64,000 bases of DNA from assembly GCF_040678635.1 (NCBI RefSeq), contig NZ_JBFATZ010000001.1, positions 778,837 through 842,836 of the forward strand, read 5' to 3'. Source of the stretch: Thermopolyspora sp040678635 (GTDB taxonomy: Bacteria; Actinomycetota; Actinomycetes; Streptosporangiales; Streptosporangiaceae). Under the pieces are notes generated by a model that did no database searches, was not told where the DNA came from, and worked only from the letters and a program-made list of their open reading frames with translations. Shown piece after piece: positions 6,143 to 15,253 of the stretch (positions within the stretch are counted from its first letter, which is position 1; every line of letters starts with the position of its first letter). The position numbers were made by a program, and so were the translations under genes.

Positions 6143-8923
6143 ATGCCCCGCAACCTCGCCTCGCCGCTGATCGCGGCGACGCTGGCGGTGTTCGTGCTGA
6201 CCACCGGAGCGTTGGCCGCGATCTCCTCGGCGTCCGCCGAATCCTTATCCTCTCCCGGCGGCGGTGGCGGACAGCCGACCACGCGTCTCAGCCCGGGGAC
6301 CACTCGGAACTGGACACCGGATCCGACGCCCACGGAGTCGCCCACCCCGAGCACCGGACCCAGCGTGACCCTGGGGCCCAAACCGAGCCCCACGGCGAGC
6401 GCGCGGCCGAAGCCGTCGCCCGACGGCGAGGACGACAAGGGGGACGGCGCGGACTCCGCGGGCGCCTACGGCGACGACTCCGGCGTGGGCAGCACCCCGA
6501 CCACGGGCGCCGGATCCGGCTCCTCCGGGTCGAGCGGCCCCAAGCGGGACAAGCGGGAGGAACCGGAGGAGGAGCCGCTGCGCGAAGACGCGATCATGGC
6601 CAATGACGACATCCTCAAGGCCGGGGCCCTGTCGTCGCGCGACGCCGAGGCGCAGGCCATGCTCGTGGACGTCGAGGACCAGCGCCTGCTGCAGATCCGC
6701 GCCGCGCTCACGGCCCTGCTGCAGACCGGCGGAGTCGAGGCCGCCAAGCGTAAACAGCCCCAGGTGTTCGTCTCGGCGCACGGCCGCACGCTCGTGCTGC
6801 CCGCGCGCCACAGCGAGGCACCGTACACGATCAAGGACCTGGCGGCCGTGGAGAACGGCCGCTATCTGCGTCGGCTGAAGGACGGCTCCTACCTGCTCGG
6901 CGTCCACGTCTTCGTGGCCGACGGGGCGACGCTGCTGCTGCGCGGCCCGCTGACGCTGCGGATGGGCAGCCTGCCCGGCTCGTTCAGCTCGATCGTCTCC
7001 TTCGGCGGCGACATCAAGATCCAGGGCACCGCCAAGCGGCCGGTCCGCATCATGAGCTGGGACGTGCGCACCCGCAAGCCGGACACGGTCACCAACGACG
7101 GCCGCGCCTACATCCGCGCGGTCGGCGGACGATTCGAGATGAATTACGCCCACATCTCCCATCTGGGGTTCTGGAGCGGGCGTACCGGCGGGATCGCGCT
7201 CACCGGCACCGAGCGGCCGGCCAGCGTCTACCGGCACCGCACCAAGCAGCAGCGGCACGAGGACAAGCGCGAGCGTCTGGAGCGGAACGGCCAGGGGGGC
7301 GGCGGCAACTTCGGCGACGTGGAGACCAGCCCGATCGGCCCCGGCACCGCCTCGCACGTGCTCGCCGACGAACTGGTGTCCGGCTCGATCCAGCACAGCA
7401 CGATCACGGGCGACGCGTACGGGCTGTTCGTCTCCGGGTCGAACCAGTCGAAGATCATTGATGTCAAGGTCACCGGCAGCCTCGTGCACGGCGTGGTGAT
7501 GCACCGGTTCGCGAAGAACGCCACGATCGAGAACACCAAGGTGATCGGCAGTAACGGCGACGGCTTCGTGCTGTCCCGGGCGACCGAGAAGGTGCGGATC
7601 ACCGACAGCGTGGCCGAGAACAACGGGCGCAACGGCTTCACCCTCAACGGGCGGGCGCTCGCGGACGGCCCCTCGGCGAGCGGCGAGTCGCTCCAGGTGT
7701 ACGGCGACAGCTCGGTCAACAACAGCGTCGCCAAGGGCAACAAGCGGTACGGCATCGAGGTGCTCGGCGGCACCCGGCTCGCCGTGCACACCAGCGAGGT
7801 CGTCGGCGGCGACATGGGGATCGTGGTGCGCGCGGGCGCCAGCGGCGTGCAGATCTCCGGGAACCGGCTGACCGGCCAGGCCCGGCAGGCGATCGCGCTG
7901 CGCGACGGGGCGACCGGCGCGCACGTGGCCGGCAACACGATCGTCGGCGCGGTGACCGGGATCTACCTGCGCAACTCCACCGGGAAGATCATCGGCAACA
8001 AGATCACGACGGCGAACAAGCCCAAGGCGCACGGCATCACCCTGGTCGGCGCCACCGGGGCCACCGAGATCACGCGCAACACCGTCATCGGCTCGGGAAC
8101 GAGCGCGATCAGCCTCGCCCGCGCCGACGAGAGGGTGAACAGCCACAACAACGACGTGGACCAGTGGAAAGACACCTCCTCGCTGTGGGTGAAGGTCAAG
8201 CGCTACCTCAAGCCGATGAACCTCATCTGGGCCGGGGTCATCCTGCTCATCGTGGTCTCGGCGATCCGGGGCAGGAGCGCCGAGGAGCGCAGGCGTCGCA
8301 GCGGCATCCACGACCCGTACGAGCTGCAGAAGGCGCTTGAGGAACGGCCCGTCAAGGAGCTGCGTCACGCGGGCCGGGAACGCTCCCGCGCCGGTCGCCC
8401 GACGCGGCGGCAGCAGGCGCCGGTGGGCGCCATGGCGCCCACCAACGGAACGGCCCACTCCGCGCCGGACCACATCGACCCGGGCCACCCCATGCCGGAG
8501 CACGCCATGTCGCAACACTTCATGCAGCATCAGCACACGGGGGCCGGTCATGGGGCCGGTCATGGGGTCGGCCATGAGTACGGTCATGGGGTCGGCCATC
8601 AGAACGGTCATGGGAACGGCTCGGCCGGCGACTGGTTCGGCGGCGGCAACGGCCACGACCCCGCCTACGGGAACGGCCACGCGTACGGGAACGGTCACGA
8701 CCCCGCGTACGGCAACGGCCACGCGTACGGCAACGGTCACGACCCCGCCTACGCGGACGGCCACGAGGCGTACGGCCATCCCGGACCGGACCGGTCGCTG
8801 CCCGATCACCCGATCCCGGAGGACGAGTTGCACGACCCAGGGCCGTTTGGCGACGTGTGGCAGCGCCCCCAGCCGAGGTCGATACGCCCCGGCGGGGCCC
8901 CGACGACGGGAGCCGGGCTATGA
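6143..8923 (+). CDS. membrane-anchored right-handed beta-helix protein with His/Gly-rich tail
   Basis: A 926-residue protein. A signal/anchor helix (first ~30 residues) is followed by a Pro/Ser/Thr-rich linker, then a long parallel beta-helix (~330-700) with repeated N-x-I/G-N-x rungs and the motif GFWSGRTGGIALTG. A second membrane helix near 690-715 (PMNLIWAGVILLIVVSA) leads to a C-terminal tail of ~200 residues containing many HG, GNGH and HDPAYGNGH repeats, which may bind metal. Beta-helix proteins beside GT2 synthases are often epimerases, lyases or export guides (AlgG is the model), but I see no AlgG-type DPHD motif. ATG lies one base after the synthase stop codon. Confidence 0.7.
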   Translation: MPRNLASPLIAATLAVFVLTTGALAAISSASAESLSSPGGGGGQPTTRLSPGTTRNWTPDPTPTESPTPSTGPSVTLGPKPSPTASARPKPSPDGEDDKGDGADSAGAYGDDSGVGSTPTTGAGSGSSGSSGPKRDKREEPEEEPLREDAIMANDDILKAGALSSRDAEAQAMLVDVEDQRLLQIRAALTALLQTGGVEAAKRKQPQVFVSAHGRTLVLPARHSEAPYTIKDLAAVENGRYLRRLKDGSYLLGVHVFVADGATLLLRGPLTLRMGSLPGSFSSIVSFGGDIKIQGTAKRPVRIMSWDVRTRKPDTVTNDGRAYIRAVGGRFEMNYAHISHLGFWSGRTGGIALTGTERPASVYRHRTKQQRHEDKRERLERNGQGGGGNFGDVETSPIGPGTASHVLADELVSGSIQHSTITGDAYGLFVSGSNQSKIIDVKVTGSLVHGVVMHRFAKNATIENTKVIGSNGDGFVLSRATEKVRITDSVAENNGRNGFTLNGRALADGPSASGESLQVYGDSSVNNSVAKGNKRYGIEVLGGTRLAVHTSEVVGGDMGIVVRAGASGVQISGNRLTGQARQAIALRDGATGAHVAGNTIVGAVTGIYLRNSTGKIIGNKITTANKPKAHGITLVGATGATEITRNTVIGSGTSAISLARADERVNSHNNDVDQWKDTSSLWVKVKRYLKPMNLIWAGVILLIVVSAIRGRSAEERRRRSGIHDPYELQKALEERPVKELRHAGRERSRAGRPTRRQQAPVGAMAPTNGTAHSAPDHIDPGHPMPEHAMSQHFMQHQHTGAGHGAGHGVGHEYGHGVGHQNGHGNGSAGDWFGGGNGHDPAYGNGHAYGNGHDPAYGNGHAYGNGHDPAYADGHEAYGHPGPDRSLPDHPIPEDELHDPGPFGDVWQRPQPRSIRPGGAPTTGAGL

Positions 8924-10845
8924 GCGAGACACCCCGCCGCCGCGGCCGGTTCCTGCTCGTGCTGCTGGTGCTGTCCCTGACCGCCGCGGGCACCTGGATA
9001 TACCTGTCCGCCACCGAGCAGCCGCCGCCGCGGCCCGGCGTCAACGAGGTGTCCCAGGCGGCGGCCCGGCAGCAGTCCGCCCTCGTGGACCAAGAGGAAC
9101 TGCGGATCATGCAGACCCGCGCGGCGCTGGCGTCGGCGCTGGCGCACGGCGGCGCGGCGGCCCAGCAGGCCCGGGTGCCGCACATCTCCAGCTCGGCCAA
9201 CGGCCAGACGCTGGTGCTGCCCACGCGGCGCGAGCCGTACCGGGTCGCGGACCTGGAGAGGCTGGGCCTGGAGGAGTTCCAGAAGCAGTCCGACGGCTCC
9301 TATGTGCTCGGGATCAACGTGTTCCTCGCCCCGGGGGCCAAGCTCGTGCTGCAGAGCGCCCGGGGCCCGCTGGTGATCAGGATGCGCAGCGAGCCCGGGA
9401 CCTTCGTCTCGATCGTGGGCTTCGGCGCGAGCGTCCGCATCAACGGCTCGGCGCAGAACCCGGTGCGGATCACGAGCTGGGACACGCAGGCCAGGACGGC
9501 GGACACGAGGGTCACCGACGGGCGCGCGTACCTGCGCGTCATCGGCGGAGAACTGAGGCTGAGCCACGCCCGCGTGGAGCACCTCGGCTTCTGGAGCGGT
9601 CCGACCGGCGGGCTCGCGCTCACCGGCAGCGACCGGCCCACCCAGAACGCGGAGAAGGTCGCCGCCTCCGAACTCGCCCGGTCGGTCGCCGGGACGACGA
9701 CCTCCCGGCAGCGGGTGCTGCTGCCCAACGGCCTGCTGGTGCCGAGCCGGGGCGGCGACGACGAGATCGAGATCACCGACGGGGCGGGCACCGGCCGGGT
9801 CGCCTACCGGCTGCCCGAGGCGAACCTCGTCACCGGCGTCATCACCGACACCACCATCGTCGGCAACGCGTACGGGATCTTCATCACCGCCTCCGACGGC
9901 ACCCGCATCAGCGACGTCACGGTGACCGACAGCCTCGTGCACGGCGTGCTGCTGCACCGGTTCGCGCGCAACGCCACCATCGAGAACACGAAGGTGACCG
10001 GCAGCCGCGGCGACGGCTTCGTGCTGTCCCGGGGCACCCAGAACGTCACGATCACCAGCGCGACGGCCGAGCGCAACACCGGGAACGGCTTCACGATCAG
10101 CGGCCTGCCGCTGGCCCGGGGGCCGTCCGCGTCCGGCGAGTCGCTGCGCAGCTTCGGCGGCAGCTCGGTGATCAGCAGCACGGCGCGCGACAACGGCCGC
10201 TACGGCGTGGAGATCCAGGGCGGCGTCAAGCCGGTCGTGCAGACCACCGAGATCACCGGCGGGCAGATGGGCATCGTGGTGAGCAAGGACGCCACCGGGG
10301 CGCAGGTGTCGGGCAACCGGCTGCGCGGCCAGAGCGTCCAGGGCATCGCCGTACGCGACGGGGTGCTGTCGGCCCGGGTGAGCGGCAACATCGTGCGGGA
10401 CACCCAGACCGCGATCTACGTCAGGGACGCCCGCGCGACCCTGTCGGCGAACACCGTCGAGTCGGCCTCGCTGCACGCGGTCTCGGTGCTCGGCAAGGCC
10501 GAGGGCACCGTCATCACCGGCAACACCCTCAGCGGCGCGGGGCGCAGCGCGATCGACGTCGGCCGGGCCGTCGGGAAGCTGAACGTCGCGCAGAACAACA
10601 CCTCGGGCTGGCAGGACACGGCCGGGTTCTGGACCATGGTGAAGCGGATCGCCAAGCCGATGAACCTCATCTGGTTCGGCGTGATCATGCTGATCGTCGT
10701 CTCGGCGCTGCGGGCCCTGCGCAGCGACGGCCCGCGGGTGGGACGCCGTATCGTCCATCCCTACGAGAAGCAGGCGCCGCTCGAGGAACGGCCCGTGTGG
10801 TCTCTGCCGACGGCGGCCGTGCGCAGACCGGCGGAGGGGAGCTGA
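8920..10845 (+). CDS. second membrane-anchored beta-helix protein, paralogue of the first
   Basis: A 641-residue protein that starts at an ATG overlapping the TGA of the preceding gene. It shares with that gene the coiled region after the anchor (QLLQIRAAL-like), the GFWSGPTGGLALTG motif, the SLVHGVLLHRFARNATIENTKV block, the PSASGESL block, and the C-terminal anchor PMNLIWFGVIMLIVVSA followed by PYEKQAPLEERPV. It lacks the long His-rich tail. The pair clearly arose by gene duplication. The predicted topology is an N-terminal anchor, extracytoplasmic beta-helix and a C-terminal anchor with a short inner tail. A role in polymer modification or secretion is inferred from context only. Confidence 0.7.
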   Translation: MSETPRRRGRFLLVLLVLSLTAAGTWIYLSATEQPPPRPGVNEVSQAAARQQSALVDQEELRIMQTRAALASALAHGGAAAQQARVPHISSSANGQTLVLPTRREPYRVADLERLGLEEFQKQSDGSYVLGINVFLAPGAKLVLQSARGPLVIRMRSEPGTFVSIVGFGASVRINGSAQNPVRITSWDTQARTADTRVTDGRAYLRVIGGELRLSHARVEHLGFWSGPTGGLALTGSDRPTQNAEKVAASELARSVAGTTTSRQRVLLPNGLLVPSRGGDDEIEITDGAGTGRVAYRLPEANLVTGVITDTTIVGNAYGIFITASDGTRISDVTVTDSLVHGVLLHRFARNATIENTKVTGSRGDGFVLSRGTQNVTITSATAERNTGNGFTISGLPLARGPSASGESLRSFGGSSVISSTARDNGRYGVEIQGGVKPVVQTTEITGGQMGIVVSKDATGAQVSGNRLRGQSVQGIAVRDGVLSARVSGNIVRDTQTAIYVRDARATLSANTVESASLHAVSVLGKAEGTVITGNTLSGAGRSAIDVGRAVGKLNVAQNNTSGWQDTAGFWTMVKRIAKPMNLIWFGVIMLIVVSALRALRSDGPRVGRRIVHPYEKQAPLEERPVWSLPTAAVRRPAEGS

Positions 10846-10848
10846 CCG

Positions 10849-12036
10849 ATGCGCCTCATCGACGCCAAGACCGTGGTGGCGATGCTCGCCGGAGCCGCCA
10901 TCACGGTGGTCGTCGTCGTCCTGATCCACGGTCTGTTCGGGGGCGGCGGCGGTCAGGGCACCGGGCCGCAGATCGAGGACGTGCGGCCGACGAGCGGCGC
11001 GGCCCAGGACACGCGGCAGGACGACGAATCGGGGGAGTACGGCGAGTCGAGGCCAGAGGACGGCGGGGACGAGGGGGACGACGAGATGGAGGAGTTCGTC
11101 CCGCAGCAGGAGCCGCCCGCCATCGAGATCCCGTCCGGCGAGGGCAAACTCGACTGCCCCGAGGCGACCGTGACCGTCTCCGACGCCCCCGGGCTCGCCG
11201 AGGCGCTGGAGGCCGCCGAGCCGGGCACGGTCATCGGCCTGAAACCGGGCGTGTACGCCGGGCGGTTCGTCGCGGCGCGTTCCGGCACGGAGTCCGACCC
11301 GATCTGGGTGTGCGGCCCGGCCGACGCGATCATCGACGGCGGCGGCGTCAAGAAGGGCTACGCGTTCCACCTGAACGGGGTGAGCCACTGGCGGCTGGTC
11401 GGCTTCACCGTACGCCACAGCCAGAAGGGCGTGATGGCGGACAAGACCAGCCACACGATCATCCAGGGCCTGACCGTCCACCACATCGGGGACGAGGCGA
11501 TCCACCTGCGCAACTTCAGCAGCGACAACGTGGTCCAGTACTGCTTGATCTACGCCACCGGCCTGCGCCGCGAGAAGTTCGGCGAGGGCGTCTACCTGGG
11601 CACGGCCGAGAGCAACTGGGAGAGGTTCTCCGGCGGCCAGATGGACCGCAGCGACCGCAACGTCGTGCGCGGGAACGTCATCCGGGCCACCGCCGAGGCG
11701 ATCGACATCAAGGAGGGCACCTCCGGGGGTCGTATCATCGGCAACATCTTCGACGGCTCCGGCCTCGGCGGATCCAAGCACAACGACTCCTGGGTGGACG
11801 TCAAGGGCAACGGCTACCTCATCCAGGGCAACACCGGAAACAACAGCAACGGGGACGGTTTCCAGACCCACCGGATCGTGGACGGCTGGGGGACCGGCAA
11901 TATCTTCCGGGGAAACACCATCAATCTGGGCAACTCCGGCGGTGTCGGTATCAACGACACGGCCGGCGGTAACACCATCGCCTGCGACAACAAGGTCACG
12001 GGCGGCACGCTCACCAAACGTGGCGAATGTTCCTGA
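10849..12036 (+). CDS. third beta-helix (NosD/pectate-lyase-like fold) protein
   Basis: A 395-residue protein with an N-terminal signal anchor (VVAMLAGAAITVVVVVLIHG), an acidic Gly/Glu/Asp-rich linker (~60-95), and a right-handed beta-helix from ~105 onward. GTVIGLKPGVYAGRF and the DAIIDGGG entry resemble polysaccharide-lyase-like beta-helix domains. It lies 3 bp after the second beta-helix gene and is not a close copy of the first two. Conserved His/Asp/Lys positions in the central rungs (HHIGDEAIHLRN, EAIDIKEG) could form a lyase or hydrolase active site on the polymer made by this operon, but catalysis is not established. Confidence 0.68.
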   Translation: MRLIDAKTVVAMLAGAAITVVVVVLIHGLFGGGGGQGTGPQIEDVRPTSGAAQDTRQDDESGEYGESRPEDGGDEGDDEMEEFVPQQEPPAIEIPSGEGKLDCPEATVTVSDAPGLAEALEAAEPGTVIGLKPGVYAGRFVAARSGTESDPIWVCGPADAIIDGGGVKKGYAFHLNGVSHWRLVGFTVRHSQKGVMADKTSHTIIQGLTVHHIGDEAIHLRNFSSDNVVQYCLIYATGLRREKFGEGVYLGTAESNWERFSGGQMDRSDRNVVRGNVIRATAEAIDIKEGTSGGRIIGNIFDGSGLGGSKHNDSWVDVKGNGYLIQGNTGNNSNGDGFQTHRIVDGWGTGNIFRGNTINLGNSGGVGINDTAGGNTIACDNKVTGGTLTKRGECS

Positions 12037-12075
12037 TTACGGAACTCGGCGATTATTCGAAAGGAAAAACCTGGC

Positions 12076-13407
12076 ATGAGCCAAGCCGTACTCCCCCGGC
12101 TGACCGTGATCGGAACCGGTTATCTCGGGGCGACCCACGCGATCTGCATGGCCTCGCTCGGCTACGACGTGGTCGGACTCGACGTCGATCCCGGGAAAAT
12201 CGAGAAGCTGCAGTCGGGAGAGGTCCCGTTCTTCGAACCCGGCCTGCCGGAACTGCTGACCAAGACCATGCAGACGGGCCGGCTGCGGTTCACCACCTCC
12301 TATGAGGAGGCCGCCGAGCACGGCGACGTGCACTTCATCTGCGTGGGCACGCCGCAGATGCCGGGCCAGGACGCCGCCGACCTCTCGTACGTCGACGCCG
12401 CCGTGCGCGGCCTCGCCCCGCACCTGACCCGGCGCTGCCTCGTCGTCGGCAAGTCCACCGTCCCGGTCGGCACCTCCGCGCGGCTCGGCGCCGTGCTGCA
12501 CGAGCTGGCCCCCGCCGGCGAGGAGGTGGAGCTCGCCTGGAACCCCGAGTTCCTGCGCGAGGGCTTCGCCGTCGACGACACCCTCCGCCCCGACCGCCTC
12601 GTCTTCGGCGTCGCCTCCGACTGGGCCCGCGAGCGGCTCACCGCCGCGTTCCGCCCGATCCTCGACCTCGGCACCCCCTTGGTCGTCACCGACCTCGCCA
12701 CCGCCGAGCTGGTGAAGATGGCGGCGAACTCGTTCCTCGCCACCAAGATCTCCTACATCAACGCGATGGCGGAGATCTGCGAGGCCACCGGTGCCGACGT
12801 GCGCGACCTCGCCAGCGCCCTCGCCTACGACGACCGCATCGGCGGCCGTTTCCTCAGCCCCGGCCTCGGCTTCGGCGGCGGCTGCCTGCCCAAGGACATC
12901 CGCGCCTTCGCCCACCGCGCCGAGGAGATCGGCGTCGGCCAGGCCGTCTCCTTCCTGCGCGAGGTCGACGCCATCAACCGCCGCCGCCGCTCCCGCACCA
13001 TCGACCTCGTCCGCGAGATGCTTGGCGGCCACCTCAACGGCAAGAACATCGCCTGCCTCGGCGCCGCCTTCAAGCCGAACTCCGACGACATCCGCGACGC
13101 CCCCGCCCTCGACGTCGCCCGCACCATGCACGGCCTCGGCGCCAACGTCCGCGTCTACGATCCGGCCGCCCTCGACAACGCCCGCCGCGCCTATCCCGAA
13201 CTCCGCTACGGCTCCAGCGCCCTGGACGTCGCCCGCGACGCCGACGCCGTCGTCCTGCTCACCGAGTGGGCGGAGTTCCGCGAGATCGACCCCGACGCCC
13301 TCGCCGCCGTCGTACGGCACCGGCGCATCGTGGACGGCCGTCACGCCCTCGACGCCGAGACCTGGCGCGCGTCCGGCTGGGAGTACCGGGCCCTCGGCCG
13401 CCCCTGA
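12076..13407 (+). CDS. UDP-glucose/GDP-mannose 6-dehydrogenase family protein
   Basis: A 443-residue NAD-dependent nucleotide-sugar dehydrogenase. The Rossmann motif GTGYLG is at 13-18. The active-site segment GFGGGCLPKD places the catalytic Cys at 270. The C-terminal domain (LGAAFKPNSDDIRDAPAL) is complete, so the enzyme should oxidise a UDP- or GDP-hexose to the uronic acid. UDP-glucuronate is the likeliest product, by analogy with HasB/TuaD. It lies 39 bp after the third beta-helix gene with an AAAGGA ribosome site, and ends the exopolysaccharide operon before a strong hairpin. It would feed uronic-acid donors to the GT2 synthase. Confidence 0.85.
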   Translation: MSQAVLPRLTVIGTGYLGATHAICMASLGYDVVGLDVDPGKIEKLQSGEVPFFEPGLPELLTKTMQTGRLRFTTSYEEAAEHGDVHFICVGTPQMPGQDAADLSYVDAAVRGLAPHLTRRCLVVGKSTVPVGTSARLGAVLHELAPAGEEVELAWNPEFLREGFAVDDTLRPDRLVFGVASDWARERLTAAFRPILDLGTPLVVTDLATAELVKMAANSFLATKISYINAMAEICEATGADVRDLASALAYDDRIGGRFLSPGLGFGGGCLPKDIRAFAHRAEEIGVGQAVSFLREVDAINRRRRSRTIDLVREMLGGHLNGKNIACLGAAFKPNSDDIRDAPALDVARTMHGLGANVRVYDPAALDNARRAYPELRYGSSALDVARDADAVVLLTEWAEFREIDPDALAAVVRHRRIVDGRHALDAETWRASGWEYRALGRP

Positions 13408-13464
13408 ACGCCGCGCCCTGACCGCCCCTGAGCGGCCCGAGCGCCCCCAACCGCCTCGCCCGTC

Positions 13465-13505
13465 GCCGCGTTTGCGATGCCTTCCCGGATCACCGCAAAC
13501 GCGGC
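13465..13505 (+). terminator. strong hairpin after the exopolysaccharide operon
   Basis: GCCGCGTTTGCG (13465-13476) pairs perfectly with CGCAAACGCGGC (13494-13505) across a 17-nt loop. It lies 57 bp after the dehydrogenase stop. No long T-run follows, as is common for actinobacterial terminators. Confidence 0.65.
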
Positions 13506-13855
13506 GAAGTCGCGTTTAAAGGCCGTCCGGCGGTGGGAAAGCGCGTCGAGTGCCCCGGAATTCCCCCGCCTGCGTGCCCAATCGTTTTCCGCGAATAGGA
13601 GAAGAAGCGCTTCCACGGCGAAAGCGGATGACGCTTAGTCCCGCGCATGAGTCGTACGGCTCGTCGTAAAAGGTATATAACTCCCGCACCTAATTCGAGA
13701 TCCTCGGCTTTCAGCGAAACCGGCCTGTCCAAGCCTTCGGCCGTTGTTTACTCTGTCGGGGGAGACGGCGAGGCGGCATCAATTCACGGATTAGCCCCGC
13801 ATGAGGATTCGTTCGAGCCCGCCGCCCGTGATTTCGCTATGTCCGGGAGGTCTCG
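13506..13855 (+). other. intergenic leader of the quinoprotein-like cluster
   Basis: About 350 bp without a convincing gene. The stretch is AT-richer than its neighbours (for example GGTATATAACT around 13672-13682), so the promoter of the next operon probably lies here, but no clean -35/-10 pair was found. A 70-codon frame ending at the next start has poor codon usage and is not called. Confidence 0.4.
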
Positions 13856-15253
13856 ATGATCGAACGACTCTGGCTGTATCCTCCGCTGGCCTTCGCCCGG
13901 CTGGGGCCCTCGCCGATCCCGTGCGACAACTACCGGTGGGGCCCGAGCGATCTGTCCCCCCGCGGCACCGGCAAGACGACCGTCGTCCCGGAGGAGACGC
14001 TGGACGTGGCCGAGGACGGGACCGTCACCGTCCGGCTGCCGGACCGGGTGCGGTTCAAGGACGCGGACGGATTCCGGCCGGTTGCGCCGTTCTTCGAGCT
14101 GTACGGCACCTGGTCCGCCGACGGCGACCGGCACAGCGGCCCGATCACCCCGGCCATCCTTGAAGGCTTCGGAATCCGCCTGGACCAGGTGCGCTGGGAG
14201 ACGCGGGTCGCCAACCTCAAGGCGTACCACTACACCCGGCAGGACGGCGACCGCATCGACGCCCGCGTCGAGTTCCCCGCCGACGACCACACACGGCACG
14301 CGCTCCAGGGCGTCTCCCCGCCGGGCGCGGCACGCCCGCTGGTCCCGCCCGGCGCGGCGCTTCCGCTCGGCTCCGTGCAGGCGACCCGCCCCAACGCCGA
14401 ACTGCCCGGACTGCGGCTGCGCTTCACCCCGGCGAAGGGGTTCGTGTACGGCCCGACCGACCTGGCCGCCCGCACCGACGTCTACCGGCTGCCCGAGCGG
14501 CACCTGATCCTCAACCCCGAGGCCGCCTGGTGCGCGTTCTCCCTGGAGGGGGACGACCCCCGCACCAACCCGGGCGGGCTGTTCGCCGGGGCCGAGAACA
14601 ACGAGAGCCTCGGGCTCGTGGACGACGTGTGCGACGGCGTCGTCCGCTGCCTGCTCCCCGGCGGCCTCACGGCCACCGCCCGGATCGTCGTCGGGCCGCC
14701 CGACTTCGCCCCCGACCGCAGGCCGTTCGTCTCCATCGCCGACGGGCTCACCGACCGGACGCGACGCGGGGACGTCCGTTCCCCCGAGTATCTGGCCGAC
14801 GCCGAGCAGACCGCCCTTGAGGTCCGCGACCTGCTCGAACGCGTCCTGGAGACGATGGACGCGATCAACATCGACGTGCAGAACGAGCGCGCCGGGCTGG
14901 AGAACGCGGCCATCGCCCGAGCGCAGGGGCTGCCCCCGGAGGCGGCCCGCGACCAGGCGTTCCCCACCCCCGAGGCGCTGTCCGGCCTGCCGCTGGCCCT
15001 CACCGGGCACGGACGCCAGCGTCACCGGCGTCTGGTCGCCCTGGAGGTGCTGGAGGACATCCTGCGCGAACGGCCCGACCTGCTGCGGCAGGTGCTCCGC
15101 GAACCGGCGACGTACGAACGGTTCTACGACCGCCGCATGCCCGTCGCGATGCGCGGCTCCGACCGCTACCCCCTGCACCTGACCCGCCGCCAGTACGACC
15201 TGCTGCTCGGCTGGGCGCGGTCGCTCCGCGACGGGACGGTGGCGGGAACATGA
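13856..15253 (+). CDS. LodA N-terminal-like domain protein (half of a split CTQ-type oxidase)
   Basis: A 465-residue protein without signal peptide. Its beginning (LYPPLAFARLGPSP), the RFKDADGFRPVAPFFELYGTW stretch and VRWETRVANLKAYHY follow the layout of the N-terminal half of LodA/GoxA amino-acid oxidases, which carry a cysteine tryptophylquinone. Near its end PVAMRGSDRYPLHLTRRQYDLL resembles the LodA segment just before the cofactor-bearing domain, and the protein stops there. The missing part appears to be encoded by the third gene of this cluster (16725). GGGAGG lies 5 nt before the ATG, and the TGA overlaps the next ATG. Family assignment is from remembered motifs, not a search. Confidence 0.6.
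   Translation: MIERLWLYPPLAFARLGPSPIPCDNYRWGPSDLSPRGTGKTTVVPEETLDVAEDGTVTVRLPDRVRFKDADGFRPVAPFFELYGTWSADGDRHSGPITPAILEGFGIRLDQVRWETRVANLKAYHYTRQDGDRIDARVEFPADDHTRHALQGVSPPGAARPLVPPGAALPLGSVQATRPNAELPGLRLRFTPAKGFVYGPTDLAARTDVYRLPERHLILNPEAAWCAFSLEGDDPRTNPGGLFAGAENNESLGLVDDVCDGVVRCLLPGGLTATARIVVGPPDFAPDRRPFVSIADGLTDRTRRGDVRSPEYLADAEQTALEVRDLLERVLETMDAINIDVQNERAGLENAAIARAQGLPPEAARDQAFPTPEALSGLPLALTGHGRQRHRRLVALEVLEDILRERPDLLRQVLREPATYERFYDRRMPVAMRGSDRYPLHLTRRQYDLLLGWARSLRDGTVAGT

Noticed and set aside
6143..12036. Calling the beta-helix proteins AlgG-type C5-epimerases.
   Set aside because: No DPHD-type catalytic motif was seen in any of the three, so only the fold and the operon context are supported.
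13647..13859. A 70-codon plus-strand frame whose stop overlaps the start of the LodA-like gene, a possible small subunit or leader.
   Set aside because: Codon usage is unlike the surrounding genes (ATA and TTA codons, low G/C at third positions), it has no Cys expected of a quinoprotein small subunit, and no clear ribosome site.
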